From NCBI RefSeq assembly GCF_000332095.2, contig NZ_KI913949.1, positions 890,633 through 954,632 of the forward strand: a DNA stretch of 64,000 nucleotides. The letters run 5' to 3'. Below are positions 26,752-35,371 of the stretch, in pieces (within the stretch, counting starts at the first letter, position 1; every line of letters begins with the position of its first letter). The DNA is from Leptolyngbya sp. PCC 6406 (GTDB lineage: Bacteria > Cyanobacteriota > Cyanobacteriia > Phormidesmidales > Phormidesmidaceae). The notes under the pieces were generated by a model. It saw only the letters and a list, made by a program, of their open reading frames with translations, searched no databases and had not been told where the DNA came from. A program made the position numbers and the translations under genes.

Positions 26752-27516
26752 CTAATGGGTATGGCGATAGCGGACAAACTCTGACCCATAGGCCAAAGCC
26801 AGTTGCTCTGGGGCTAGGGCGACATCAGGCGAGCCCTGGCAGAGTAGACGACGATTCATGCAAATAACGCGATCGCAGTGGCGGCGTACCATGTCTAGGT
26901 CATGGGAAATCTGGATAATGGCCCAGCCCTCTTGCCGTTTCAGGTCATAGAGCAACTGATAAAACTCCGACTCCCCCCGCACATCCAATCCTGCCGGGGC
27001 TTCGTCCAAAATCAACAGCTTTCGGGGTTGTGCCAGACAATAGGCCAGCAGCACCCGCTTGGTTTCCCCCCCAGATAATCCCCGAATAGATTGGGTGGCT
27101 AGGTGCAGAGCATCCACCCGCGCCAAGGCTTGACGTACTGCCCGCCGTCGAGCTTGACGCTGCCCCCAAGGCAACTGCGGCCCCATCCGATCCCAGCCCA
27201 GGCCCACCAACTCTTCCACCACTAGGGGAATGCGGCGGTCAAACAAAAATCGCTGGGGTAGATAGGCCACTTGGTCACGGATGCGGGCAGACAGTGCCCC
27301 CTGACGACCCAAGGGTTGCCCCAAGATCCACACCTGCCCCCTCTGTCGGGGCAAGATTCCCAGCAGGGCTTGAATCAACGTGCTTTTACCCGCCCCATTG
27401 GGGCCAACAATGGCGGTATCGGTACCTGCTTCGAGACTAAAGGACATGTCCTCAACGGCCACATAGTTACCATGGCAAACCGTTAGCCCCATCACTGCCA
27501 ATATCGGATCTGACAA
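26752..27516 (-). CDS. znuC: Zinc ABC transporter ATPase ZnuC
   Basis: A 254-residue ABC ATPase. Walker A is GPNGAGKST, the Q-loop LPQRF, the ABC signature LSGGETKR, Walker B LLILDEAPAGLD and the switch His in ISHDLDM. It powers zinc import by ZnuB. It is 218 bases downstream of znuA, a gap filled by a repeat (GTTGGGTTCCGCTAGCGCTG) with no Zur box, so transcription probably comes from the znuA promoter. Confidence 0.93.
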   Translation of the reverse strand: MSDPILAVMGLTVCHGNYVAVEDMSFSLEAGTDTAIVGPNGAGKSTLIQALLGILPRQRGQVWILGQPLGRQGALSARIRDQVAYLPQRFLFDRRIPLVVEELVGLGWDRMGPQLPWGQRQARRRAVRQALARVDALHLATQSIRGLSGGETKRVLLAYCLAQPRKLLILDEAPAGLDVRGESEFYQLLYDLKRQEGWAIIQISHDLDMVRRHCDRVICMNRRLLCQGSPDVALAPEQLALAYGSEFVRYRHTH

Positions 27517-27734
27517 AATTGACCTCCAATGGTACGGCCCAGAGGCAACCCAGCCCCTAGTGTTCCGTCAAATTTACCTTTGTGAGTCTGCGTAGATTGG
27601 GTAGAACGAAGGATCACCCAACAGTGGTGGGCCATGTTGGGTTCCGCTAGCGCTGCACCCAACCTACAAATTTAGGTTTGATAGACCACTAGAGCTGGGG
27701 TAGAGATGACTTGAATAGCAAGATGAACCCAGGG

Positions 27735-28931
27735 TCAAAACCCCAGGCCCAGCCGTTGGGGTACCGTCGCCACAGTGGGGACTCGCCGCAGTCCCGGCGC
27801 GATCGCCTGAAACCGCTGCTGGGGTAGCCACGACTGGGTTTCTCCCTCAAAGGCCGTCACCAAAGCATCCAAGTTCTGGCGCATGGCAATGAAATAATAC
27901 TCAGGTTCTAGAGCCTCTGGGCCACCGGTTTCAATGGGGTCAAAGACACTAATGGCCACCCCCAAATCCCCTGCTAGAGCTGAGAAGGAATCTTCCCCTG
28001 CTTGGGGTTCCGTCAACAGGGTTTTCAGATTCGAGGCGGTTACCGTATCCATGACCCGCTTCACATCCTCTGGAGAAGGATTGTCCTCCGGTACATCCAC
28101 CAAAAATTCCGCCTCTAGACCATAGCTTTCGGCAAAGTAGGGGGCAAAGTCATGGAAGGCCACAAAGGTTTGGCCAGCGTAGGGGGCCAAGCGCTCGGCA
28201 ATTTCCTGATCTAGAGCTTGCAGTTGCTCAATGTAAACCGCCGCATTAGCGGTGTACTCAGGTTCCCCATCGGGGTCTACCGCGATCAGACCGTCTCGAA
28301 TATTTTCGACCTGTTGCACCGCCCGCTTGGGGTCAAGCCAAATATGGGGATTGAACTCCCCATGATGATGGTGACCACCATCGGCATGGTCATGGCCGTG
28401 ATCGTCTTTATCTTCGTGGCCGTGGTCATGGCCGTGATCGTGATCATCGTGCCCGTGCCCGTGATCATCGTGCCCGTGGCCCTCTACCTCTTCATTGCTG
28501 AGGGTGGCAATGCCGATACTGGTGTCAATTACCACGAGGTCAGCATTATCAGCATTGGCAATTAAGTCATCTAGAAAAAACTCCATTTCTAGGCCGTTTT
28601 TCACCAGCACATCAGCAGTGACTAGAGCCTGGGCATCGGTCGGCTTGGCCTGGTAGTCGTGGGGGCCAACATTCGCGGGAATCAGTTGCACCACCTCAGC
28701 GCGATCGCCCACCACCGCCTTGGTGAACTGGGTAATGGGCAGAAAGGTAGTCACCACCTGGATTTCTGAGGTTGGAGTCGTTGCCACTTCCGCGTCTGGA
28801 TCTCCTTCCGTCACTGTGGAAGGAGCACAACTCCCCAAGGCAAAGGTCAGGGAAGAAGCGGTGAACAATAGACCCCGACGCACCTGGGGCTGGAAATTCC
28901 AAGGAAAAGCAAAAGGGCGTAGCGGTAGCAT
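27735..28931 (-). CDS. znuA: Zinc-binding lipoprotein ZnuA
   Basis: A 398-residue cluster A-I solute-binding protein. I chose the ATG at 28931 (MLPLRPFAFPW) because the alternative at 28973 lies inside Zur box 3. A signal peptide ends in the lipobox-like ALGSC, so it is probably lipid-anchored at the plasma membrane. Metal-ligand regions are NVGPHDYQ, HIWLDPKRA and FVAFHDFAPYF, and a loop very rich in His and Asp follows EVEGHGHDD (about 45 residues), as in zinc-specific ZnuA proteins. Two Zur-type boxes precede it. Confidence 0.95.
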   Translation of the reverse strand: MLPLRPFAFPWNFQPQVRRGLLFTASSLTFALGSCAPSTVTEGDPDAEVATTPTSEIQVVTTFLPITQFTKAVVGDRAEVVQLIPANVGPHDYQAKPTDAQALVTADVLVKNGLEMEFFLDDLIANADNADLVVIDTSIGIATLSNEEVEGHGHDDHGHGHDDHDHGHDHGHEDKDDHGHDHADGGHHHHGEFNPHIWLDPKRAVQQVENIRDGLIAVDPDGEPEYTANAAVYIEQLQALDQEIAERLAPYAGQTFVAFHDFAPYFAESYGLEAEFLVDVPEDNPSPEDVKRVMDTVTASNLKTLLTEPQAGEDSFSALAGDLGVAISVFDPIETGGPEALEPEYYFIAMRQNLDALVTAFEGETQSWLPQQRFQAIAPGLRRVPTVATVPQRLGLGF

Positions 28932-28960
28932 ATCGAAGTGGCTCCCAGAAGTCTTATTGA

Positions 28961-28975
28961 GAATAATTATCATTA
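28961..28975. promoter_or_regulatory. Zur box 3 (znuA, proximal)
   Basis: GAATAATTATCATTA, a 7-1-7 inverted repeat with two mismatches, 30 bases before the znuA start. It overlaps an in-frame ATG that was therefore rejected as the start. Confidence 0.75.
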
Positions 28976-29029
28976 GTGCTATGCCATGAGCCTAGCACAG
29001 GAAGTTGCCCGAGATTTCAACGGGAATGG

Positions 29030-29044
29030 GAATTATTATCATTT
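29030..29044. promoter_or_regulatory. Possible Zur box 4 (znuA, distal)
   Basis: GAATTATTATCATTT, a weaker match, 69 bases from box 3 and next to the hemB stop. Tandem operators about seven helical turns apart could allow cooperative repression. Confidence is lower because of three mismatches. Confidence 0.5.
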
Positions 29045-29045
29045 T

Positions 29046-30143
<1,098 letters not shown>

Positions 30144-30173
30144 TCACAAAAGATAAGGTAGGATAAAAGATGA

Positions 30174-30188
30174 TAATGATTATCGTTC
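30174..30188. promoter_or_regulatory. Zur box 5 (hemB/zur divergent promoter)
   Basis: TAATGATTATCGTTC, one perfect and one imperfect half-site in 7-1-7 form, 40 bases from hemB and 24 bases from zur. It is well placed to repress both directions, giving zur autoregulation. Confidence 0.8.
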
Positions 30189-30211
30189 TTGGAATTCTAC
30201 CGTATCTCGTC

Positions 30212-30649
30212 ATGAACGGTGACTCTGTCCAGTCCAATTCCCATCCACTGCCTGAACTGGGCAGTACTGATACCCTCACGGACAATCAAGCCTTGGTGTT
30301 AACGCTCCTGGGTCAACAGTCCATAGCCCTCTCGGCCCAAGAGCTTCATGCCCTGATCCAAGAGCAGCGTCCCATAGGGCTGGCAACGGTATACCGTGCC
30401 CTGGATACCCTCAACCTCTTAGGGCTGATCCAGCGCCGGGTGGGTCAGCGGGGCGAGTCTTTCTACAGTGTGGCCAGCCCAGAACAGTCCCACTTGACCT
30501 GTCTCCGCTGTGGCCATTCCTTGCCGGTTGTCTTGGGTCTAGAGCCGGAGTGGGCCGCTCAGCTTAACCGAGTTGGGATGTTTCAGATCTACTACTACAC
30601 CTTGGAGTTTTTTGGGCTCTGCGACTCCTGTTCCCCTTCCCAAAATTGA
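30212..30649 (+). CDS. zur: Zinc uptake regulator Zur (Fur family)
   Basis: A 145-residue Fur-family repressor; start at the ATG at 30212, since earlier codons run through the Zur box. The winged-helix domain has SAQELHALIQEQ and GLATVYRALDTLNLLGLIQR, the family DNA-recognition helix. The structural zinc pairs are CLRCG and CDSC near the C-terminus; SHLTC carries a conserved His. Its genomic setting with znuABC, hemB and COG0523 genes identifies it as Zur rather than Fur or PerR. It probably heads a plus-strand operon with hisI, the CcmM-like gene and further genes to 35353. Confidence 0.93.
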   Translation: MNGDSVQSNSHPLPELGSTDTLTDNQALVLTLLGQQSIALSAQELHALIQEQRPIGLATVYRALDTLNLLGLIQRRVGQRGESFYSVASPEQSHLTCLRCGHSLPVVLGLEPEWAAQLNRVGMFQIYYYTLEFFGLCDSCSPSQN

Positions 30650-30726
30650 GTTCCAGCCCTCTGAATGATGAATGCTTGACCGCGCCAAGATTTGCAGAAA
30701 CCTTGAACAAGAGAAATGAAACCACC

Positions 30727-31227
30727 ATGGATCGAGAGCGTATGGTTGCCCAATTTGCTGTCCGTGCTTCAGTAGAAGCGGTGGAGGAAGGGGTTTGGTT
30801 AGCGCCCAAGTTTGATGCTGAGGGTTTGATTCCCGTCGTCACCACTGATGCAAAGTCGGGAGAAGTGCTGATGCAGGGCTATATGAATGCGGCAGCGCTG
30901 CTGCGGACGATTGCCACGAGAGAAGCCCACTATTACAGTCGCAGTCGCCAGACCTTATGGCACAAAGGGGCTACCAGTGGGTTAGTGCAGCGGGTACAGC
31001 AGTGTCTGATTGATGATGATCAAGACTGTATATGGTTGCGGGTGACGATAGCAGGGTCGGGGGCAAGTTGCCATGTGGGGTATCGCTCCTGCTTCTATCG
31101 CCAAATCCCTCTAGGTTCGATGGTGATTAGACCGGGAGTAGTCATTCCTCTCACCTTTACGGAAACGGCCAAGGTTTTTGACCCCCAGGCTGTTTATGGT
31201 GATGCTCCTAATCCGACGCGACTCTAA
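30727..31227 (+). CDS. hisI: Phosphoribosyl-AMP cyclohydrolase HisI paralog with altered zinc site
   Basis: A 166-residue enzyme opening the adenine ring of PR-AMP, step 3 of histidine synthesis. The start is the ATG at 30727. Seen: VLMQGYMNAAAL, HYYSRSRQTLWHKGATSG, then the metal region. Known HisI proteins bind catalytic zinc with three Cys, the first in DCDxD. Here that segment is IDDDQDC, so the first Cys is Asp97, while Cys115 (SCHVG) and Cys122 (RSCFY) are kept and an extra Cys101 appears. It is not fused to HisE. HisI paralogs beside COG0523 genes are known from cyanobacterial low-zinc clusters; a lower zinc need is inferred. Confidence 0.92.
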   Translation: MDRERMVAQFAVRASVEAVEEGVWLAPKFDAEGLIPVVTTDAKSGEVLMQGYMNAAALLRTIATREAHYYSRSRQTLWHKGATSGLVQRVQQCLIDDDQDCIWLRVTIAGSGASCHVGYRSCFYRQIPLGSMVIRPGVVIPLTFTETAKVFDPQAVYGDAPNPTRL

Positions 31228-31242
31228 GGGGAACCGATTACT

Positions 31243-32181
31243 ATGCCTTTGCATCATCAATCTGCTCCCCCTACCCCTTGGGATCGGGACTTAGAACAGC
31301 CTCAAATTCAGGATACTGACTATATCCATCCCCAAGCTAGTCTGATTGGAGATGTGCGCTTGGGGCCAAATATTCTCATCGCACCGGGAACTTCAATTCG
31401 GGCGGATGAGGGAGCACCCTTTTTCATCGGGGCCAATACTAATATTCAGGATGGCGTCGTCATCCACGGCTTAGAACAGGGCCGGGTTATGGGGGATGAT
31501 CACCAGCTTTATTCTGTATGGGTGGGGGCAAACACTTGTATTACCCATCTGGCCCTAATCCATGGCCCTGCCTATGTGGGAAATGACTGTTTTATTGGCT
31601 TCCGCTCTACGATTTTCAATGCCAAGGTGGGCCATGGCTGCATCGTGATGATGCATGTCTTAATTCAGGATGTGGAGATTCCACCTGGTAAATATGTGCC
31701 TTCGGGGGCGGTGATCACCACTCAACAGGCGGCAGATCGCTTGTCGGATGCCAATAGCAGTGATCGCGAATTTTCTTCCCATGTGGTGCAGGTTAACCAA
31801 GCTCTGCGGATGGGATACCAATGTGCCGCCGATAGAGTGTGCTTGGCCGCGATGGTAGCAGCCCACCCGCATCATGAGACCGTTCCTCCTTCTCCTTCTA
31901 TCCCTGGCCATTCCACTCTAGTTCTGGGGCCGGAGGTGATGGCACAGGTGCGATCGCAATTGCACCAAGGTCACCGCATTGCCCTGGAATATACAGACCC
32001 CCGCCGTTTCAAAGTTGGCTCCTGGCAGGATGGCCCCATCATCCCATTTCACGAAGAAGCTCAAGTACTAGCTGCCCTGCAACAATTTCTCATCAATCAC
32101 CCCCACCACCATGTTCGGCTACTGGGAATTGATCCCAAAGTCCGTCAACGACATCTAGAACTAATGCTTCAATCCCCCTAA
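31243..32181 (+). CDS. CcmM-like gamma-carbonic anhydrase with one SSUL domain
   Basis: A 312-residue protein 15 bases after hisI. Residues ~25-200 are the left-handed beta-helix gamma-carbonic anhydrase domain, as in carboxysome protein CcmM, with the metal histidines His75, His102 and His107 ([13 protein letters not shown]). The CcmM disulfide cysteines are at 194 and 200 (YQCAADRVC). After a short linker, residues ~228-312 form a Rubisco small-subunit-like domain ([27 protein letters not shown]). Standard CcmM has three or more such domains and sits in the ccm operon; this copy has one and lies in the zinc island. It could be a carbonic anhydrase for zinc shortage that still docks on Rubisco. 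Confidence 0.88.
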   Translation: MPLHHQSAPPTPWDRDLEQPQIQDTDYIHPQASLIGDVRLGPNILIAPGTSIRADEGAPFFIGANTNIQDGVVIHGLEQGRVMGDDHQLYSVWVGANTCITHLALIHGPAYVGNDCFIGFRSTIFNAKVGHGCIVMMHVLIQDVEIPPGKYVPSGAVITTQQAADRLSDANSSDREFSSHVVQVNQALRMGYQCAADRVCLAAMVAAHPHHETVPPSPSIPGHSTLVLGPEVMAQVRSQLHQGHRIALEYTDPRRFKVGSWQDGPIIPFHEEAQVLAALQQFLINHPHHHVRLLGIDPKVRQRHLELMLQSP

Positions 32182-32258
32182 TTTGCTCTCTAGGCCCCAA
32201 GTCTCAAGGTGCAGAATGACAACCGTCATCATTTCCGTATTCGATAAGGCTATCCCCC

Positions 32259-33251
32259 ATGGACTTCCTATCCATTCCTAAACAGGGGCTCCCTGTCACT
32301 ATCATCACTGGCTTTCTGGGCAGTGGAAAAACCACGCTGCTGAATCATGTTCTTGCCAATATTTCAGGGGTAAAGGTGGCGGTTTTAGTTAACGAATTTG
32401 GAGCCATCAATATTGATAGCCAACTGTTGCTATCCGTGGAGGAAAACACTATTCAACTGAGTAATGGTTGTATTTGCTGCACGATCAATGACAGTCTGAT
32501 CGATGCTGTCTATAGCGTATTAGAACGGGAGGAGCGATTTGATTACTTGATTGTAGAAACCACGGGTTTGGCTGATCCTTTGCCGATTATGATGACATTT
32601 TTAACCACCGAGCTAAAAGCCCTGACCAACCTAGATGCAGTGATTACAGTCGTTGATACAGAAGCCTTTACCCCAGCTCATTTTGAAAGTGAAGTTGCTC
32701 TGCGACAGTTACTCTACGGAGATATCATCCTTCTCAATAAAATTGACCTAGCGGCTCCAGAACAGATCACAGATCTGGAAAATTATCTCTACGACTGTAA
32801 GGAAGGAGTTAGATTTCTGCCCTGCTCCCTCACTGAAACTCCAAATTCATTAAGCTTGTCTGCCTTACTAGATATTGGCCCCACCCTAGAACCTCGTGCC
32901 TTGGTCAACCCGATTCCGGCTCCAGAGACCTTTGGGCGAGAATATCGAGAAGATTTTACTACGGTAAGTTTCCAGAGTGATCGTCCTTTTGATCTCACCA
33001 AGTTTGAGCATTTTCTGATGACCCAAATGCCCATAACGGTTTTCCGCGCCAAGGGGCTGCTGTGGTTTCAGGGGGAACCCCAGGGTTATGTCTTTCAGCT
33101 CAGCGGCAAGCGTTGTCGTCTGACCCCAGATATTCCCACCTTGCATGGTGTTATTCAACTGGTACTAATCGGTCGTCAACTTAATCCATTACAACTCAAT
33201 CAGCAACTCACCAATTGTTTAGCCGGAGACCGTGTGCCGCTGCTGCGATGA
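32259..33251 (+). CDS. COG0523 GTPase, putative zinc chaperone (2 of 3)
   Basis: A 330-residue G3E GTPase from the ATG at 32259. Walker [10 protein letters not shown] at 18-26, [11 protein letters not shown], metal motif GCICCT at 70-75, [10 protein letters not shown], and NKID. The CobW C-terminal domain has [10 protein letters not shown]. No His-rich loop. It is closer in sequence to copy 3 (34214-35353) than to copy 1. It lies between the CcmM-like gene and folE in a plus-strand run starting at zur. Confidence 0.92.
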   Translation: MDFLSIPKQGLPVTIITGFLGSGKTTLLNHVLANISGVKVAVLVNEFGAINIDSQLLLSVEENTIQLSNGCICCTINDSLIDAVYSVLEREERFDYLIVETTGLADPLPIMMTFLTTELKALTNLDAVITVVDTEAFTPAHFESEVALRQLLYGDIILLNKIDLAAPEQITDLENYLYDCKEGVRFLPCSLTETPNSLSLSALLDIGPTLEPRALVNPIPAPETFGREYREDFTTVSFQSDRPFDLTKFEHFLMTQMPITVFRAKGLLWFQGEPQGYVFQLSGKRCRLTPDIPTLHGVIQLVLIGRQLNPLQLNQQLTNCLAGDRVPLLR

Positions 33252-33326
33252 TGCCCACCCTTTCATGGGGCGTATCGGCTAAACCAAAGTTGGCTCTGGG
33301 CCTTGTTATTACAGACCCATCCATCC

Positions 33327-33346
33327 CCTGCACCCTAGGGTGCAGG
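33327..33346. repeat. Perfect 20-bp palindrome before folE
   Basis: CCTGCACCCTAGGGTGCAGG is a perfect palindrome 60 bases upstream of the folE start and 76 bases after the COG0523 stop. It has no T-run, so it could be an operator, a processing hairpin or a repeat. Confidence 0.6.
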
Positions 33347-33406
33347 TTGTTCTGGGGGTACTTCCTCCATTTTCCCTTGTTGTTATTGTCGTTAGGACTG
33401 TTGTTA

Positions 33407-34045
33407 ATGACCCTTTCCATTTCCCGCGAAGATATGCGTACTGGTATCCTTAAGACCGAATCTGAGGCTCCAGTGTCCGATGCCGAAATGCGGCAGGCGG
33501 TGCGAACCCTGCTGCTAGGGTTGGGAGAAGATCCCGATCGCGAAGGATTGCGGGATACCCCCAAGCGCGTAGTCAATGCCCTCAAATTTTTGACCTCCGG
33601 GTACCATCAGTCCCTAGATGAGTTACTCAACGGGGCCGTATTTCACGAAGACACTAATGAAATGGTGTTGGTGCGAGACATTGACTTATTTAGCTCCTGT
33701 GAACACCACATTTTGCCTATTATTGGCCGTGTCCATGTGGCCTATATTCCCAATGGCAAGGTGATTGGTTTGTCAAAAATCGCCCGCATTTGTGAAATGT
33801 ATGCCCGCCGTCTGCAAGTACAGGAACGGCTTACCGCTCAAATTGCTGATGCGGTGGAAGGGTTACTGAAGCCCCAAGGGGTGGCGGTTGTGGTAGAAGC
33901 TGCCCACATGTGTATGGCCATGCGGGGAGTGCAAAAACCTGGCTCTTGGACTGCCAGTAGTGCGATGCGGGGCGTCTTTGCGGATGATCCTAAAACCCGT
34001 CAGGAGTTCATGAGCTTGATTCACCATGCTCCGACCTTTCATTAA
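33407..34045 (+). CDS. folE: GTP cyclohydrolase I FolE, zinc-type
   Basis: A 212-residue type IA GTP cyclohydrolase making dihydroneopterin triphosphate for folate and pterins. I chose the ATG at 33407 (MTLSISRED). The zinc ligands of the family are present: Cys98 and His101 in SSCEHH and Cys169 in [10 protein letters not shown]. So this copy is the zinc-dependent form, unlike the zinc-independent FolE2 found in some low-zinc regulons. It lies between two COG0523 genes, which suggests it may be a chaperone client. Whether a second folE exists elsewhere is unknown. Confidence 0.94.
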   Translation: MTLSISREDMRTGILKTESEAPVSDAEMRQAVRTLLLGLGEDPDREGLRDTPKRVVNALKFLTSGYHQSLDELLNGAVFHEDTNEMVLVRDIDLFSSCEHHILPIIGRVHVAYIPNGKVIGLSKIARICEMYARRLQVQERLTAQIADAVEGLLKPQGVAVVVEAAHMCMAMRGVQKPGSWTASSAMRGVFADDPKTRQEFMSLIHHAPTFH

Positions 34046-34213
34046 TACTCCTGCTCTGATGGCTGTTTACAAGCTCTAAAATCCATCCCCTAGGCACCTC
34101 CCCTTGGCAAGGGGAGGTTGGGGAGAGGTAACGGAATAGCCGTGATGGACAAAGCTGATGACAACGCTGTCTAATCTTCTGGAAACCCCTTCTAAAAATC
34201 TCTTCTAAAAACC

Positions 34214-35353
34214 ATGGAAAATTCTCTTGAATCTTTGGATAGTTGCCTCCCTGTTACCATTATTACAGGCTTTCTGGGCAGTGGTAAGACTACGGTTTTG
34301 AATCATATTCTGCAAAACTTTGATGCCTTTCGGGTCGCAGTATTGGTGAATGAATTTGGCGATATCAATATCGATAGCCAGTTCTTGATCACTGTTGAAC
34401 AAGATATGATAGAGCTGACCAATGGATGTATCTGTTGTACCATTAATGATGATTTGATGCAGGCGGTGTATCGAATTCTAGAAAAGCGCGATCGCATCGA
34501 CTATCTCGTCATAGAAACAACAGGAGTTGCAGATCCTTTGCCCATTACTCTCACCTTTTTGGGTACAGAACTGCGAGATCTGACTCGGCTCGACTCAATC
34601 CTAACCGTGGTAGATGCTGAGAGCTTCGAGATTGATTTGTTCAAGAGTCAGGCAGCCTATAGTCAGGTGGCCTACGGTGATATTTTGCTGTTGAATAAAA
34701 CCGACCTAGTATCCCCTGAACGCCTTGACCAAGTTGAAAGAGATCTGCACGTTTTGCGAGAAAATGTCAAAATTCTCCGCAGCCAGAATGGCCAGGTTCC
34801 TCTACCGTTAATTATTGATGTCAAGCTGGGAGACTCGGGCCTCTATCAGGGAGAAGTTGCGGCTGAACTTGAGGCGGCGAGCCATGATCCTGATGCCTCC
34901 GATCATCATGGAGATGAACACCACCATGACGATCATGATCACAGTCATGATCACAGTGTTCATGATCCTAGCCCTCATGGCCATGGTGCTCATGACCATG
35001 GGCACCACGACCATCATGGACATGAACACCATCATCACCATTCGGCTCACTTGGATAATGATGGCTTTATTTCTATGTCATTCCGCAGCGATCAACCCTT
35101 TGGGCTGAAAAAATTCCAACAGTTTCTTGATTTTGAGTTGCCAGAGGAAGTATTTCGGATGAAGGGAATTTTGTGGTTTAAGGAAAGCAAAGCTCGTCAC
35201 TTTTTTCAACTCACGGGTAAACGATTTCAACTAGAGGATCAAGAATGGCAAGGGGCACCGGAGAATCAACTGGTGTGCATTGGCCGGAACTTAGACCTAG
35301 AAGATTTGCGCCGAAAGTTAGAAAATTGCGTTTTAGCAGGGAATGGGGAATAA
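34214..35353 (+). CDS. COG0523 GTPase with His-rich loop (3 of 3)
   Basis: A 379-residue G3E GTPase from the ATG at 34214. Walker [21 protein letters not shown], metal motif GCICCT at 72-77, ETTGVADPLP, NKTD. Between the GTPase and CobW_C domains, residues ~230-278 are almost entirely His, Asp, Gly and Glu, a metal-buffering loop like that in ZnuA. The C-terminal domain has VFRMKGILWF. It is the last gene of the plus-strand run; the 168 bases before it include a CTCCCCTTGGCAAGGGGAG hairpin. Confidence 0.92.
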   Translation: MENSLESLDSCLPVTIITGFLGSGKTTVLNHILQNFDAFRVAVLVNEFGDINIDSQFLITVEQDMIELTNGCICCTINDDLMQAVYRILEKRDRIDYLVIETTGVADPLPITLTFLGTELRDLTRLDSILTVVDAESFEIDLFKSQAAYSQVAYGDILLLNKTDLVSPERLDQVERDLHVLRENVKILRSQNGQVPLPLIIDVKLGDSGLYQGEVAAELEAASHDPDASDHHGDEHHHDDHDHSHDHSVHDPSPHGHGAHDHGHHDHHGHEHHHHHSAHLDNDGFISMSFRSDQPFGLKKFQQFLDFELPEEVFRMKGILWFKESKARHFFQLTGKRFQLEDQEWQGAPENQLVCIGRNLDLEDLRRKLENCVLAGNGE

Positions 35354-35371
35354 CTTTTTAGGGGGAATACG

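Noticed and set aside
28931-28973. Longer ZnuA start at 28973
   Set aside because: The start would lie inside Zur box 3 and precede the signal peptide with unrelated residues; the ATG at 28931 fits better.
34815-35108. Met/Ile/Thr-rich frame overlapping the His-rich loop of the third COG0523 gene
   Set aside because: Frame-shifted shadow of CAT/GAT codon runs, as also seen opposite the ZnuA His loop.
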